A DNA stretch of 34,657 nucleotides, from contig JAPPNM010000102.1 in the NCBI GenBank assembly GCA_028873825.1, positions 1-34,657 on the forward strand, in the 5' to 3' direction. The notes beneath the pieces were generated by a model that was not told the origin of the DNA, searched no databases, and saw nothing but the letters and a program-made list of their open reading frames with translations. Each line of letters starts with the position of its first letter. Position 1 is the first letter of the stretch. Shown here in pieces: positions 9,583 to 18,600 of this stretch. The position numbers and the translations under genes are program-made. This DNA is from Gemmatimonadota bacterium (lineage in GTDB: Bacteria; Gemmatimonadota; Gemmatimonadetes; Longimicrobiales; Gaopeijiaceae).

Positions 9583-9609
9583 AGGGGATATCGGTTTGGA
9601 GACCGTCAC

Positions 9610-10011
9610 ATGAACAGAGGCCGCACCGACCGGGAGAAGGCGATGGTGGCCGCCGCGAGGCTGGCCGCGCGCTACGTCGCCGCCGCCGTGCGGGCGGGAG
9701 CGAACGAGGGCGAGATCCGTGCCGCGCTCGCGGACGTCGTTCGCACGTCCGGGCTGTCGGAAATCTGGATCACGGACGAACGGGGCCGCATCGTCTTCGG
9801 CTCCGGCGAGATGGACTTCGTCTTCCCGGGCGATCCGGCGGCGGGAACGCAGGCGGCGCCTTTCGCCGCTCTCCTGCGAGGAACCGAGACCGTGGTGATT
9901 CAGGATCCGCAACCCCGGGAGATCGACGGAGCGGTCTTCCAGTACGTGGGTGTCGCCGGGGTGGACCGGCCGAGGATCGTCCAGGTCGGCATGGCCGCCG
10001 GAGAGGCCTGA
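9610..10011 (+). CDS. Small cytosolic protein with a Cache/PAS-like sensor fold
   Basis: 133 residues from an ATG preceded by GGAG (9597-9600). An N-terminal helical half (residues 1-50, alanine-rich, no signal peptide or membrane segment) leads into IWITDERGRIVFGSGEMDF, then a loop and EIDGAVFQYVGVAG...RIVQVGM. The strand pattern of 'indicates D-x-x-G-x-I-V' followed by an 'x-x-x-Y-V-G-V' strand resembles single Cache/PAS-like sensor domains, which bind small ligands. There is no attached output domain, so it may partner with a separate kinase or chemoreceptor, none of which is in this window. The family call is inference from pattern only. Confidence 0.6.
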   Translation: MNRGRTDREKAMVAAARLAARYVAAAVRAGANEGEIRAALADVVRTSGLSEIWITDERGRIVFGSGEMDFVFPGDPAAGTQAAPFAALLRGTETVVIQDPQPREIDGAVFQYVGVAGVDRPRIVQVGMAAGEA

Positions 10012-10250
10012 CGGGCGGCGCATCCGGGGAGGTCGCCCGAAGGAGGCCGGCTCCGCCCCGTGAGACCGCGGTCCGGGAACATTGGCGTCGCGCCCCGCGG
10101 ACCGCACTTGCGGCGCCCGCGCGCTCGCAGGTCACGGAGTCCCCGGGGCACGACGCCGGGTCGACGACGACGAAACCCCGACTGGCCCCCGTCCCCCCCA
10201 AACCCGTACCTTCCCACTTCCAGTCACGATCACGCAGCGGAAGGACACCC

Positions 10251-12749
10251 ATGCGCACCGCCATTCCGATCCTCCTCCTCGCCTGCGTCCTCGGCCCGGC
10301 CGCTCCCGGCATCGTCTCCGCCGCGCCCGTCCCCCTTCTCCAGGAAGAGGAGGAGGACGAGCAGGAGGCGGACACGACCGAGACCGACGAGGAAGAGGAA
10401 GAAGCCGACACGGTCATCGAGTACTCCGACGTGATCACCGAGGACGCGGTCACGAGCGAGGGCCTCTTCGACACCCACACGATCGAGGACAAGCTCTACT
10501 ACGAGGTCCCCCTCGACATGCTGGACCGGGAGATGCTGCTGCTCACCCGGATCGCGCGCACACCCAGCGGGGCCGGCTACGGAGGTTCCAAGACGAACAC
10601 GTCGACCATACGGTGGGAGCGCAACAAGGACCGCGTCTTTCTGCGCCTGGCGAGCTACCGGAACTTCGCCGACGACACGACGGCGGTCTCCCAGGCGGTC
10701 AGGAATTCCAACTTCGAGCCGATCCTGATGGCTTTCGACATCGAGGTGATGTCGGAGGATTCGACGGCCGCGGTGGTGGAGGTCACCGACCTGTTCACCG
10801 ACGACGTGCCGCTCATCGGCCTGCCGAGCTTCCGGCGCGAACAGTTCGGCGTGCGGCGGCTGGACGGCGACCGGACCTACATCGCGCGCGCTACCGCGTA
10901 CCCGAGGAACGTCGAGGTGCGGCGAGTGGTCACCTACGAAGCGAGCGAGTCCCCGTCGCTAGGGAGCAACACGATCTCGTTGGAGATGCATCACTCGATG
11001 CTGCTTCTCCCCGACGACCCCATGGAGCCGCGCCTCTGCGACGAACGAGTCGGCTTCTTCAGCAACAGCCGGATCGACTACGGGCTGGACGAACAACGGG
11101 CCGAGACCCGGTGTTTCATCACCCGCTGGCGGCTGGAGCCGTCGGACCCGGAGGCATACGCGCGCGGCGTGCCGGTCGACCCCGTCGATCCGATCGTCTA
11201 CTACATCGACCCCGCCACTCCCCCCAAGTGGGTGCCCTATCTGAAGCAGGGCGTCGAGGACTGGCAGCCCGCCTTCGAGCGGGCCGGTTTCACCAACGCC
11301 ATAGTCGCGCGCGACGCGCCCGCCGACGACCCGGACTGGAGTCCCGAGGACGCGCGCTACTCGGTGATCCGCTACCTGGCGTCACCGGTGCAGAACGCCT
11401 CGGGCCCGCACGTGCACGACCCGCGCACGGGCGAAATCCTCGAGAGCGACATCCAGTGGTACCACAACGTGATGAACCTGTTGCGCAACTGGTTCTTCGT
11501 GCAGACGGCCGCGGCGAACGAGGACGCGCGCGGCGTCAAGTTCGACGACGAGATCATGGGCGAACTCGTCCGCTTCGTCTCGGCCCACGAAGTGGGGCAC
11601 ACCATCGGCCTGCAACACAACATGCAGGCGTCGGCGGCCTATCCCGTCGAGCGGCTGCGCACGCGCTTCGTCTGCGAGATGGGCGTCGCCCCGTCGATCA
11701 TGGACTACGCGCGCTTCAACTACGTGGCCCAGCCCGGCGACGACACCTGCTACTACCCGGTCGTGGGTCCGTACGACAGGTTCGCCGTCGAATGGGGCTA
11801 CAGGCACTACCCCGGCAAGGACCGCGACAGCGAGCTGGACGAGCTGCGAGAACTGGTCGACCGGATGCAGGACGACCCCGTCTATCGCTTCTCGAGCCCG
11901 ACCGGAGCCGACCCAACGGCGCTCACCGAGGCCATCGGCGACGACGCGATGCTGGCGTCGGACTACGGCGTGGAGAACCTCAAGCGCACCGTGAACCGGC
12001 TGACCGAGTGGACGTACGAGGAGGGCGAGGACTACTCGCAGCTCCAGGAGCTCTACGACAACGTGGTGCGCCAGTGGCGGCGCTACACCGACCACGTGGT
12101 GGCCAACATCGGCGGCGTGGTGAGGACCCGGAAGCGCCAGGGGCAGAAGGGCGTGCCGTACGAGATGGTCGAAAGGGAGCGCCAGGTCCGCGCTATGGAC
12201 TACCTGAACCGGCAGGTTTTCGCGACGCCGCACTGGATGGCGAACGCGGACGTCCTGGACCGCTTCCAGGGGAGCGGCGCGGTCGACCTGATCGCGAGCG
12301 CCCAGTCCAGCGGGCTGAACCAAGTGCTGAGCGTGGCGCGCATGAAGCGCCTTGTGGAGCAGGAGGCGTTTGGCGGCGAGGACGCCTATTCGCTGGGCGA
12401 GATGCTCGACGATCTGCGCGCCGGCGTGTGGTCCGAAGCAAGATCGGGAAGCGCGACGGACGCGTACCGGCGCAACCTGCAGCGCGCCTACCTGGACCGC
12501 ATGAAGACGCTCATGTGGGACGACGACGCGATGCGGTCCGACGTGGCGACGTTCGCGCGCGGGCAGCTGATGACGCTGAAAGGCGAACTGGAGGCCGCGG
12601 CGGAGGGCGCGCCGCACCAGCCGACGCAGTGGCACTTCGCGGACGCGATCGCGCGCATCGAGATGATGCTGGATCCGGCGAACAGACCGCCGCCGGGCGA
12701 GGGGGAGACTCCGCAGTTCGTATTCCCGTTCGTGAAGCCGGGGAGGTGA
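10251..12749 (+). CDS. Secreted zinc-dependent metalloprotease of the DUF5117/DUF4953 type (metzincin-like)
   Basis: 832 residues from an ATG preceded by GGAAGGA. The signal peptide spans residues 1-25 (ILLLACVLGPAAPG...SAAP). An unusually acidic linker (residues ~32-54, nearly all E, D and T) follows. The catalytic motif HEVGHTIGLQHN places zinc ligands at H446, H450 and H456, the general base at E447 and the structural G453. A Met-turn is visible at about M484 (SIMDY). This HExxHxxGxxH plus Met-turn layout and the N-terminal region (DTHTIEDKLYYEVP) match the large bacterial zinc-dependent metalloproteases annotated DUF5117/DUF5118/DUF4953. Length agrees with that family. It probably degrades protein outside the cytoplasm or in the periplasm. 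The stop codon is 15 bp before the SulP gene, so the two are probably co-transcribed. The 239-bp gap upstream (10012-10250) is GC-rich with no recognisable gene. Confidence 0.9.
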   Translation: MRTAIPILLLACVLGPAAPGIVSAAPVPLLQEEEEDEQEADTTETDEEEEEADTVIEYSDVITEDAVTSEGLFDTHTIEDKLYYEVPLDMLDREMLLLTRIARTPSGAGYGGSKTNTSTIRWERNKDRVFLRLASYRNFADDTTAVSQAVRNSNFEPILMAFDIEVMSEDSTAAVVEVTDLFTDDVPLIGLPSFRREQFGVRRLDGDRTYIARATAYPRNVEVRRVVTYEASESPSLGSNTISLEMHHSMLLLPDDPMEPRLCDERVGFFSNSRIDYGLDEQRAETRCFITRWRLEPSDPEAYARGVPVDPVDPIVYYIDPATPPKWVPYLKQGVEDWQPAFERAGFTNAIVARDAPADDPDWSPEDARYSVIRYLASPVQNASGPHVHDPRTGEILESDIQWYHNVMNLLRNWFFVQTAAANEDARGVKFDDEIMGELVRFVSAHEVGHTIGLQHNMQASAAYPVERLRTRFVCEMGVAPSIMDYARFNYVAQPGDDTCYYPVVGPYDRFAVEWGYRHYPGKDRDSELDELRELVDRMQDDPVYRFSSPTGADPTALTEAIGDDAMLASDYGVENLKRTVNRLTEWTYEEGEDYSQLQELYDNVVRQWRRYTDHVVANIGGVVRTRKRQGQKGVPYEMVERERQVRAMDYLNRQVFATPHWMANADVLDRFQGSGAVDLIASAQSSGLNQVLSVARMKRLVEQEAFGGEDAYSLGEMLDDLRAGVWSEARSGSATDAYRRNLQRAYLDRMKTLMWDDDAMRSDVATFARGQLMTLKGELEAAAEGAPHQPTQWHFADAIARIEMMLDPANRPPPGEGETPQFVFPFVKPGR

Positions 12750-12764
12750 CGAAGGGGGGCGTCC

Positions 12765-14396
12765 ATGAAGCTCCCCGGCTTCAGCTACGACCCCGGCGCC
12801 CTCCGCGGGGACCTCTTCGGCGGTCTGACTTCTGCGGTCGTGGCGCTTCCCGTCGCGCTGGCCTTCGGCGTGGCCTCCGGGATGGGAGCCGCCGCCGGCC
12901 TCTACGGGGTGATCGCGGTCGGCTTCTTCGCGGCCGTCTTCGGCGGCACCAGATCGCAGATCTCCGGCCCCACCGGTCCGATGACGATAGCCATGGCGGT
13001 CGTCATAACCACGCACGCGTCCACCCTGGCCGAGGCCCTAGCCGTGGTCGTTCTGGGCGGCCTCCTCCAGGTGCTGCTGGGCGTGCTCCGCATGGGACGA
13101 TTCGTGGTCTACACCCCATACGTGGTCGTCTCCGGGTTCATGTCGGGCGTGGGTCTCATCATCATGTCGATCCAGGCGCTGCCGTTTCTCGGGGCCCCAC
13201 CCGCTTCCGGCGGCCCGATGGGCGCCTTGCGCGCCTTGCCGGACGCCGTCGCGGGCATGAACGCCAGCGCCTTCGCACTGGCCGCGGCGGCTCTGGGCGT
13301 CGCCGTATTCTGGCCACGAAGACTGGCCAGATTCGTGCCCGGCCTCCTCGTCGCCCTCCTGGTCGGCACGGCTCTCGGGGTGCTCTGGCTGACCGACGTG
13401 CCGGTGATCGGAGAGATTCCCCGCGGTCTCCCTTCGATTCGCCTGGAGCTTCCCACCCCGGGCTTCCTGGTGGGGGCGCTTCAGCCGGCGCTCATCCTCG
13501 CCCTCCTCGGTTCGGTCGACAGCCTGCTCACCTCGCTCGTCGCGGACTCGCTGACCGGAACGCGACACGAGCCGAACCGGGAGCTGGTGGGACAGGGGAT
13601 CGGCAACGCGGTGTCAGGCCTGTTCGGCGGCCTGCCGGGCGCGGGAGCTACCATGGGCACGGTGACCAACATCCGCGCGGGCGGCACGACCCGGGTGTCG
13701 GGGGCGTTGCGCGCGCTTCTGGTGCTCGCGCTCCTCCTGGGGCTCGGCCAGTACGTCGAGCCGATTCCCCACGCGGTCCTGGCGGGCATCCTGATGAAGG
13801 TCGGGTGGGACATCATCGACTGGCCGCTCCTGACGCGAGTCCACCGCATCCGGCGCGAACACCTCTTCGTGATGGCGCTTACCCTGGGCCTCACCGTGTT
13901 CGTGGACCTGGTCACCGCGGTGGCCATCGGGCTGATCGCGGCCGGGATGGCGCGTGCGCGCCAGCTGGAAGTCCTGGAGCTGGACAGCGTGGTCTCGGTG
14001 CCGATCCTGGACCACGTCTTCTTCGCGGCCGGCGACGAAGCCGGCCGCATCGACCCCTACGCCGCGCGGGTCGGTCTGGTGCGGCTCAACGGGAGCTTCA
14101 CGGTCGCGTCGTCGCAGAAGCTGCACAGGGTGATCGGAGGCGACATCAAGGAGCACGACGTGGTCGTGTTCGACTTCTCCGGGGCGACCTACATCGACGA
14201 CAGCGCGGCGATGACGATCGGCCGGCTCCTCGCGACCGCGGCCAGCGAGAACACCGAGTGCGTCGTGATGGGACTCTCGGGCAAGGTCTCCCGGACTCTG
14301 CACGCGCTGGACATCCTGAGGGACCTGCCGGAGGGCCGCGAGGTCGAGTCGATGGACGAGGCGCGCGACGTGGCCGTCCGCCTGTTGAGAGACTGA
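12765..14396 (+). CDS. SulP-family inorganic anion transporter with C-terminal STAS domain
   Basis: 543 residues; the ATG at 12765 follows GAAGGGGGG. The membrane domain (residues ~1-400, about 11-12 segments) opens with the SulP signature LTSAVVALPVALAFGVASGMGA and the conserved QISGPTGPMT loop. A cytosolic STAS domain follows (~410-543), with the typical VVVFDFSGATYIDDSA near residue 468, including the Asp/Ser switch region. Members carry sulfate, bicarbonate or related anions, often by proton or sodium symport, and the STAS domain controls folding and activity. The substrate cannot be told from the sequence. It lies directly behind the secreted protease gene, an arrangement with no obvious functional link. 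Confidence 0.93.
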   Translation: MKLPGFSYDPGALRGDLFGGLTSAVVALPVALAFGVASGMGAAAGLYGVIAVGFFAAVFGGTRSQISGPTGPMTIAMAVVITTHASTLAEALAVVVLGGLLQVLLGVLRMGRFVVYTPYVVVSGFMSGVGLIIMSIQALPFLGAPPASGGPMGALRALPDAVAGMNASAFALAAAALGVAVFWPRRLARFVPGLLVALLVGTALGVLWLTDVPVIGEIPRGLPSIRLELPTPGFLVGALQPALILALLGSVDSLLTSLVADSLTGTRHEPNRELVGQGIGNAVSGLFGGLPGAGATMGTVTNIRAGGTTRVSGALRALLVLALLLGLGQYVEPIPHAVLAGILMKVGWDIIDWPLLTRVHRIRREHLFVMALTLGLTVFVDLVTAVAIGLIAAGMARARQLEVLELDSVVSVPILDHVFFAAGDEAGRIDPYAARVGLVRLNGSFTVASSQKLHRVIGGDIKEHDVVVFDFSGATYIDDSAAMTIGRLLATAASENTECVVMGLSGKVSRTLHALDILRDLPEGREVESMDEARDVAVRLLRD

Positions 14397-14406
14397 AGCG
14401 CGCCCC

Positions 14407-15822
14407 TCACCCCCCCGCCCGCCGCGCCTGCGCCCTCCCCATCCCGACCGACAGCGCGATCCACATCGCGGCCAGCGGCGCCGTCGACGCCGCCACCCAG
14501 GCCAGCGAAAGCCCCAGCGCGGCGAAGAGCCCGTCGACCCCCGCGCCGGCCGCGTCTCCGAAACGGTACAGGAAGACGTCGACCACCGGCTTGGCCTTGT
14601 ACTTCTCCGACGGCGTCACAACGCTGAAGAGCGTCTCCCGGGAGGGTCTGGAGATGGCGTAACGGGTCGCCCGGTGCACGGCGCCGAAGATCAGCATCAC
14701 ACCGTAGACGGGCCAAACGGCAAGAACCGCGAAGCCCGCCGTCGTGACCAGGGGCAGGACGGCCAGGGTCCACCCCACGCCCACCTTGCGGATCACATGG
14801 GTGGTGACGAACACCTGCGTGACGAGCGTGGCGAACTGGGCTACGTAGTCGAACTGCGCGAAGTTGCCGACCAGCTGGCTGAAGGTGTCGGAATCGGTCA
14901 GGACGATGTTGGCCTGGGCGAAGTAGACCATCGTGTTGGCCACCGCCATGAACACCACCCACAGACCGACTCCCGCCAGGTACGGGGACGTCGCAACCGC
15001 GAACAGCCCGTCCCGGAAGCCGCCCCCGATCTCCCCGCCGACGTCCCCCGGAGCGGCCTCGGGCGCCACGAAGCCCCGCTCGCCCTCCGGCGCCCCGGAC
15101 GCCGCCGGTTCCACTTCGGCCGCGCCGCCTTCCGCGGCCCCCAGCGAGGAAGCCTCCGAACGCGACGCCATCCCGTCGAGCACGAGCATGACCGCGATCG
15201 CGAGCGCATAGCACCCGGCCCCGATCAAGATCAGACCGGCGGGCAGGTACGGGGTTTCGGCCACGGTGCTGATCCGGTTGGCCGTCCAGCCGCCCGCGAG
15301 CGCTCCCAGCGTGCCCCCGATCCCGACGAAGGCAAACAGTCTCTTCCCCTGGTCCACGTCGAAGATGTCCACCATGAACGCCCAGAAGACGCTGGTGGCG
15401 AAGAGGTTGACGACGGTGAGCCAGATGTAGAAGGCGTAGCCGACGCCCCGGGACAGCCCCGTCTGGGCGTCGGTGCCGATCAGGCCGCCGCCCGCGCGCA
15501 CGTCCTGGATCAGGAGCGCCGCGAACCCGACCAGGCAGGCGACCACGAACAGGTAGGCGGCCGGGATGAAGCGGCGGCGGTTCATGCGGGCCACCGCCCC
15601 GCCGAAGGCGAGCACCGCCGCCAGCGCCGCCACCGACGTCGCGACGAAGAGCCAGCGCAGCTCGTCCATCCCGCGCGCCACCCCCATCGCCTCGCGCACG
15701 GGACGCAGGAAGAAGTAGCCGCAGAGGACCAGGAAGAAGAAGAGGGCCGACACGACAGCGAGAGGAAGCTCGCCGCGCCGCATGTTGAGGAAGCGGTTCA
15801 GGCGTTCGGTGCCGCCGTTCAT
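14407..15822 (-). CDS. ATP/ADP-carrier (Npt/TLC)-type MFS transporter, paralogue 1
   Basis: 471 residues, about 12 membrane segments. N-terminal LVLCGYFFLRPVREAMGV, the cytoplasmic FMVDIFDVDQGKRLFAFVGIGGTLGA loop and the C-terminal YKAKPVVDVFLYRFGD (Y408-K411 onward) are the landmarks of the NTP/NDP-exchange-like MFS branch. A long, alanine- and acid-rich loop (residues ~225-275) separates the two six-helix halves. True nucleotide carriers occur in plastids and intracellular bacteria; free-living relatives of this type have no established substrate, so ATP/ADP exchange should not be assumed. It is divergent from a second member at 16053, with 230 bp between them and no other gene there. Its 3' end lies 10 bp from the convergent SulP gene. 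Confidence 0.85.
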   Translation of the reverse strand: MNGGTERLNRFLNMRRGELPLAVVSALFFFLVLCGYFFLRPVREAMGVARGMDELRWLFVATSVAALAAVLAFGGAVARMNRRRFIPAAYLFVVACLVGFAALLIQDVRAGGGLIGTDAQTGLSRGVGYAFYIWLTVVNLFATSVFWAFMVDIFDVDQGKRLFAFVGIGGTLGALAGGWTANRISTVAETPYLPAGLILIGAGCYALAIAVMLVLDGMASRSEASSLGAAEGGAAEVEPAASGAPEGERGFVAPEAAPGDVGGEIGGGFRDGLFAVATSPYLAGVGLWVVFMAVANTMVYFAQANIVLTDSDTFSQLVGNFAQFDYVAQFATLVTQVFVTTHVIRKVGVGWTLAVLPLVTTAGFAVLAVWPVYGVMLIFGAVHRATRYAISRPSRETLFSVVTPSEKYKAKPVVDVFLYRFGDAAGAGVDGLFAALGLSLAWVAASTAPLAAMWIALSVGMGRAQARRAGG

Positions 15823-16052
15823 GGCCGCCGCGCCGGCGCGGCCGACCCGAAGCGAGCGCGATCCATGCGTCCAGGACTGGTCACCGAGGTCCCCCAGCGT
15901 CCGCGGTCGGCGCCCCGGAGGGCTCTCGCCCGGCCGGCCGACGGCCGCCGGGGATTGACGTCGCCCAAAAGAAGCCCATCCTCCATCGGAGGCAAGCGGC
16001 GGCCGCGCTTCGGCTGCAGGCGCTTCAAGACACCCATGACTCCACCTCGCAA

Positions 16053-17336
16053 GTGACCCCGCGGAGGATCGTCGCCCGCCTAACCGGCGTCCGCCCGGAG
16101 GAGGCCGGCGTCGTCCTGCTCTCGGGCGCCTATTTCTTCTGCGTCCTGTCGGCCTACTACATCGTCCGGCCCATTCGCGAGACGATGAGCGTCGCCGGGG
16201 GGGTGGAGAACGTGCCGTGGCTCTTCACGGCCACCCTGGGCTGCATGCTCGTCGCCCACCCCGTCTTCGCCGCCGTCGTGTCCCGCTGGCCCAGAAGACG
16301 TTTCGTGACCGTCGCCTACCGGTTCTTCGCGCTGTGCCTGCTGGTCTACTACGCCCTGCTGGGCGCGCTGCCCGAGGGGGGCGCGGCGGCGGTCTGGGCG
16401 GGACGGTCGTTCGTCGTGTGGACGAGCGTCTTCAACCTCTTCGTCGTGTCGGTCTTCTGGTCGTTCATGACCGACATCTACGGGGAGCGCCAGAGCCGCC
16501 GCCTCTTCGGCCTCATCGGCGTCGGCGGCACCCTGGGCGGGATCCTCGGTTCGTCGATCACGGCATTCTTGGCCGGAGTGCTCGGCCCCGCCACGCTGCT
16601 CCTGTTCTCGGTCCTGCTCCTCGAGTGCGCGGTCGGCTGCGTGAAGGGCTTGGACCGGCGGGCGAGGGGGAGCGGAGGCGGGCCGACGGGCCGGAACGGA
16701 CGAACACCGCGCGTCATCGGCGGCTCGCCGCTGGACGGGATCCGGCGCGTTCTGCGCTCTCCCTACCTGCTGGGCATCTGTGCCTTCATGCTCCTCTTCG
16801 CCGTCGGATCCACCTTCCTGTACACGATCCAGCTGGACATCGTGTCGCGGACCTTCTTCACGCAAGCGGCCCGAACTTCGGTCTTCGCCCGCATCGACCT
16901 GGCGATCAACACCCTCGTGCTGCTCACCCAGCTATTCCTGACCGGCCGCATCCTGAAGGGGCTGGGCGTCGGGCTCACCCTCGCGATCCTCCCCCTGCTG
17001 AGCATGGCGGGGTTCCTCGCGCTGGGGGCGATGCCCGTCTTCGCGGTCTTCGTAGTCTTCCACGTGCTGAGGCGCGCCGGTAACTTCGCGGTGGCGGTGC
17101 CGGCGCGCGAAGTGCTCTACACCGTGCTTTCCCGCCGCGACAAGTACAAGGCCAAGAACTTCAACGACACCTTCGTCTACCGCGCGGGCGACCAGGCGGG
17201 AGCGTGGTCGTTCGCGGGGCTGGGGGCGCTGGGGCTGGGGACGGCCGGGATGGCCTGGTCGATGGTTCCGGTGGCGGGGGCGTGGCTTCTGGTGGCCTTG
17301 TGGCTGGGGAGGAAGCAGAGGGCGCTGGCGGGCTAG
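16053..17336 (+). CDS. ATP/ADP-carrier (Npt/TLC)-type MFS transporter, paralogue 2
   Basis: 427 residues, starting at a GTG; the ribosome site is poor. An ATG at 16036 lies in another frame and makes only six codons, overlapping the GTG. The same landmarks as its divergent neighbour are present: FCVLSAYYIVRPIRETMSV near the N-terminus, FMTDIYGERQSRRLFGLIGVGGTLGG in the central loop and YKAKNFNDTFVYRAGDQAGA at about residue 364. The interdomain loop is short here (~205-235) and basic rather than acidic. The head-to-head pairing suggests a tandem or inverted duplication followed by divergence, and possibly a shared promoter region. It ends five bases before repeat copy B. Confidence 0.85.
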   Translation: MTPRRIVARLTGVRPEEAGVVLLSGAYFFCVLSAYYIVRPIRETMSVAGGVENVPWLFTATLGCMLVAHPVFAAVVSRWPRRRFVTVAYRFFALCLLVYYALLGALPEGGAAAVWAGRSFVVWTSVFNLFVVSVFWSFMTDIYGERQSRRLFGLIGVGGTLGGILGSSITAFLAGVLGPATLLLFSVLLLECAVGCVKGLDRRARGSGGGPTGRNGRTPRVIGGSPLDGIRRVLRSPYLLGICAFMLLFAVGSTFLYTIQLDIVSRTFFTQAARTSVFARIDLAINTLVLLTQLFLTGRILKGLGVGLTLAILPLLSMAGFLALGAMPVFAVFVVFHVLRRAGNFAVAVPAREVLYTVLSRRDKYKAKNFNDTFVYRAGDQAGAWSFAGLGALGLGTAGMAWSMVPVAGAWLLVALWLGRKQRALAG

Positions 17337-17341
17337 CGGTC

Positions 17342-17394
17342 CGTGGATGAAGCCGCCCGAGCACCGAGGCGGCGAGGCGCCGGGCCGGCAAGGC
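17342..17394 (+). repeat. Hairpin-rich intergenic repeat, copy B
   Basis: Inverted relative to copy A at 1-54 and nearly identical (one substitution, one single-base indel over 53 bases). GCCGCC (17352-17357) can pair with GGCGGC (~17368-17373), and GCGCC with GGCGC further on. It starts five bases after the transporter stop codon, where a terminator or REP-like element would be expected. Confidence 0.8.
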
Positions 17395-17421
17395 GCGACG
17401 AAGGGGGAATAGCGGCGCTGT

Positions 17422-18063
17422 TCAGAGCAACCGCTGCAACCCGGCAATCAACCCCACGATCAAGGTGGCCTGGGCCAGGAGCAGCCCATACATTTGGGCC
17501 TTGAGGCTCTTGGTATCGTCGCGGGAGGCGCTTCGGACCTTCACGATCTCGGTCTTGACATCGGCGATGTCGGCTCTCATGACAGCCATTTCCTCGCGCA
17601 CCGCCGCGAACTCCGTCCGCATCTCCTCACGTACCGCCGCGAACTCCGTCCGCATCTCCTCACGTACCGCCGCGAACTCCGCCCGCGTCTCCTCGCGCAG
17701 CTCCGCGATCTCAGCTCGCACCGCCACGAACTCCGCCCGCGTCTCCTCGCGCACCGCTGCGAACTCCGCCCGCGTCTCCTCGCGCAGCTCCGCGATCTCA
17801 GCTCGCACCGCCGCGAACTCCGCCCTCATCTCCGTGCGCAACTCGGTGATCTCTTCGCGCACTTCGCCGCGCAACAGGCGGTTTTCCTCGCGCGTGCCGT
17901 TGCGGAGGTCACGCAGATCATCCCTCGTGGCGGCGTTTCCGGCCATGCCGCCACCCAATGCGGCAACCAGCGCCTCGGCCTGTATGGGGTCGAACCCGGC
18001 CTTTTCCAGCGCCCTCACCGCCTTGAGCGTGTCCACACCCATCCCGTACATGGCTTCAATCAT
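17422..18063 (-). CDS. Coiled-coil protein with C-terminal membrane anchor (DUF1640/CCDC90-like)
   Basis: 213 residues. GGAGGT lies about 8 nt before the ATG. Residues ~10-35 (KAVRALEKAGFDPIQAEALVAAL) match the N-terminal module of DUF1640/CCDC90-type proteins. Residues ~60-185 are one long, charged coiled coil, and residues ~191-213 (GLLLAQATLIVGLIAGLQ) form a single membrane segment. Within the coil, residues 79-160 consist of near-identical 11-residue units (AEFAAVREE-M/T-R) mixed with 18-residue units (with AEIAELREE). Bacterial relatives of this layout have no firmly known role; the eukaryotic relatives are inner-membrane scaffold proteins. It faces away from the defence island that starts 218 bp further on; 18064-18280 contains no recognisable gene. 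Confidence 0.82.
   Translation of the reverse strand: MIEAMYGMGVDTLKAVRALEKAGFDPIQAEALVAALGGGMAGNAATRDDLRDLRNGTREENRLLRGEVREEITELRTEMRAEFAAVRAEIAELREETRAEFAAVREETRAEFVAVRAEIAELREETRAEFAAVREEMRTEFAAVREEMRTEFAAVREEMAVMRADIADVKTEIVKVRSASRDDTKSLKAQMYGLLLAQATLIVGLIAGLQRLL
17584..17829 (-). repeat. In-gene tandem repeats of 33 bp coding hendecads
   Basis: Units of 33 bp (and a 54-bp variant) repeat with very few changes across the coiled-coil part of the gene. Each 33-bp unit codes eleven residues, three helical turns. Near-identity at the DNA level, not only in protein, points to recent expansion by slippage or recombination. Confidence 0.8.
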
Positions 18064-18280
18064 GCTCCGGACCTCCGTTCATGTCAAACTCCGGGGTTCC
18101 GAAGGTTGCTCCGCGAGCCGGGCATCGGAATGTCGTTTTGGGACTTCCGGGGTCCGCCGACGGCCAGCATCGGAGCTGGGCGAAGGATGCCGGCGCAGCA
18201 ACGGGAAGCCGGGGTGTCGGCTGCGCCATGGGCGGCTTGCGCCGCTGACCGCACGAAGTCTTGGACAGGAGACGTAGGAA

Positions 18281-18600
18281 GTGAGAATCGGGTTCACCAT
18301 GAAGAGCGCCGAGCGGTTCTTCGGACTCCTGCGGGACTCGCGAGCCGAGCGGGTCGCCTCCGTGGGATTCAATAACGTGTCGCAGCTGGCGGGTTTCGCG
18401 AAACGGGACGGTCCCGCATACTTCCTGGAGCGAATCTGCGGCGTGCGCTGCGTACACTACCCGGACCTCGCACCGACGAAGGAGATGCTGGCGACTACAG
18501 GAAGGGGCGGAGCAGTTGGGAGGACTACGAGGGTCGCTTCAACGAGCTCACGGCGGCCCGACGAAGCCAGGAGACAATCGATTCGGCCGTGATCGAGGAC
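18281..18600 (+). pseudogene. DUF488-family protein, frameshifted and truncated
   Basis: The reading starts at a GTG with AGGAG about 9 nt upstream. The first ~70 residues match DUF488: IGFTMKSAERFFGLL, then NNVSQLAGFAKRDGPAYFLE and HYPDLAPTKEML. Immediately after TKEML the frame breaks: adding one base at about 18491-18493 restores ADYRKG...SSWEDYEGRF...TIDSAVIED, the expected continuation. The conserved C-terminal cysteine motif (CLLCSE...CHR) that should follow is absent; instead, the sequence runs into an unrelated fragment. So there are two lesions: a one-base loss and a lost C-terminus. DUF488 proteins are small proteins of unknown function that often occur in defence or stress loci. 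Confidence 0.78.

Noticed and set aside
9495-9603. TTGACA in each 44-bp repeat as a -35 box for the gene at 9610
   Set aside because: No acceptable -10 box occurs 16-18 bp downstream of either, and the second is only 30 bp from the start codon.
15819-16052. A 77-codon open frame between the divergent transporters
   Set aside because: Very basic, no recognisable pattern, runs against the start of the neighbouring gene; more likely promoter DNA.
17584-17829. 33-bp repeats as a CRISPR array
   Set aside because: Units are contiguous without unique spacers, and they code a regular coiled coil in an intact gene.
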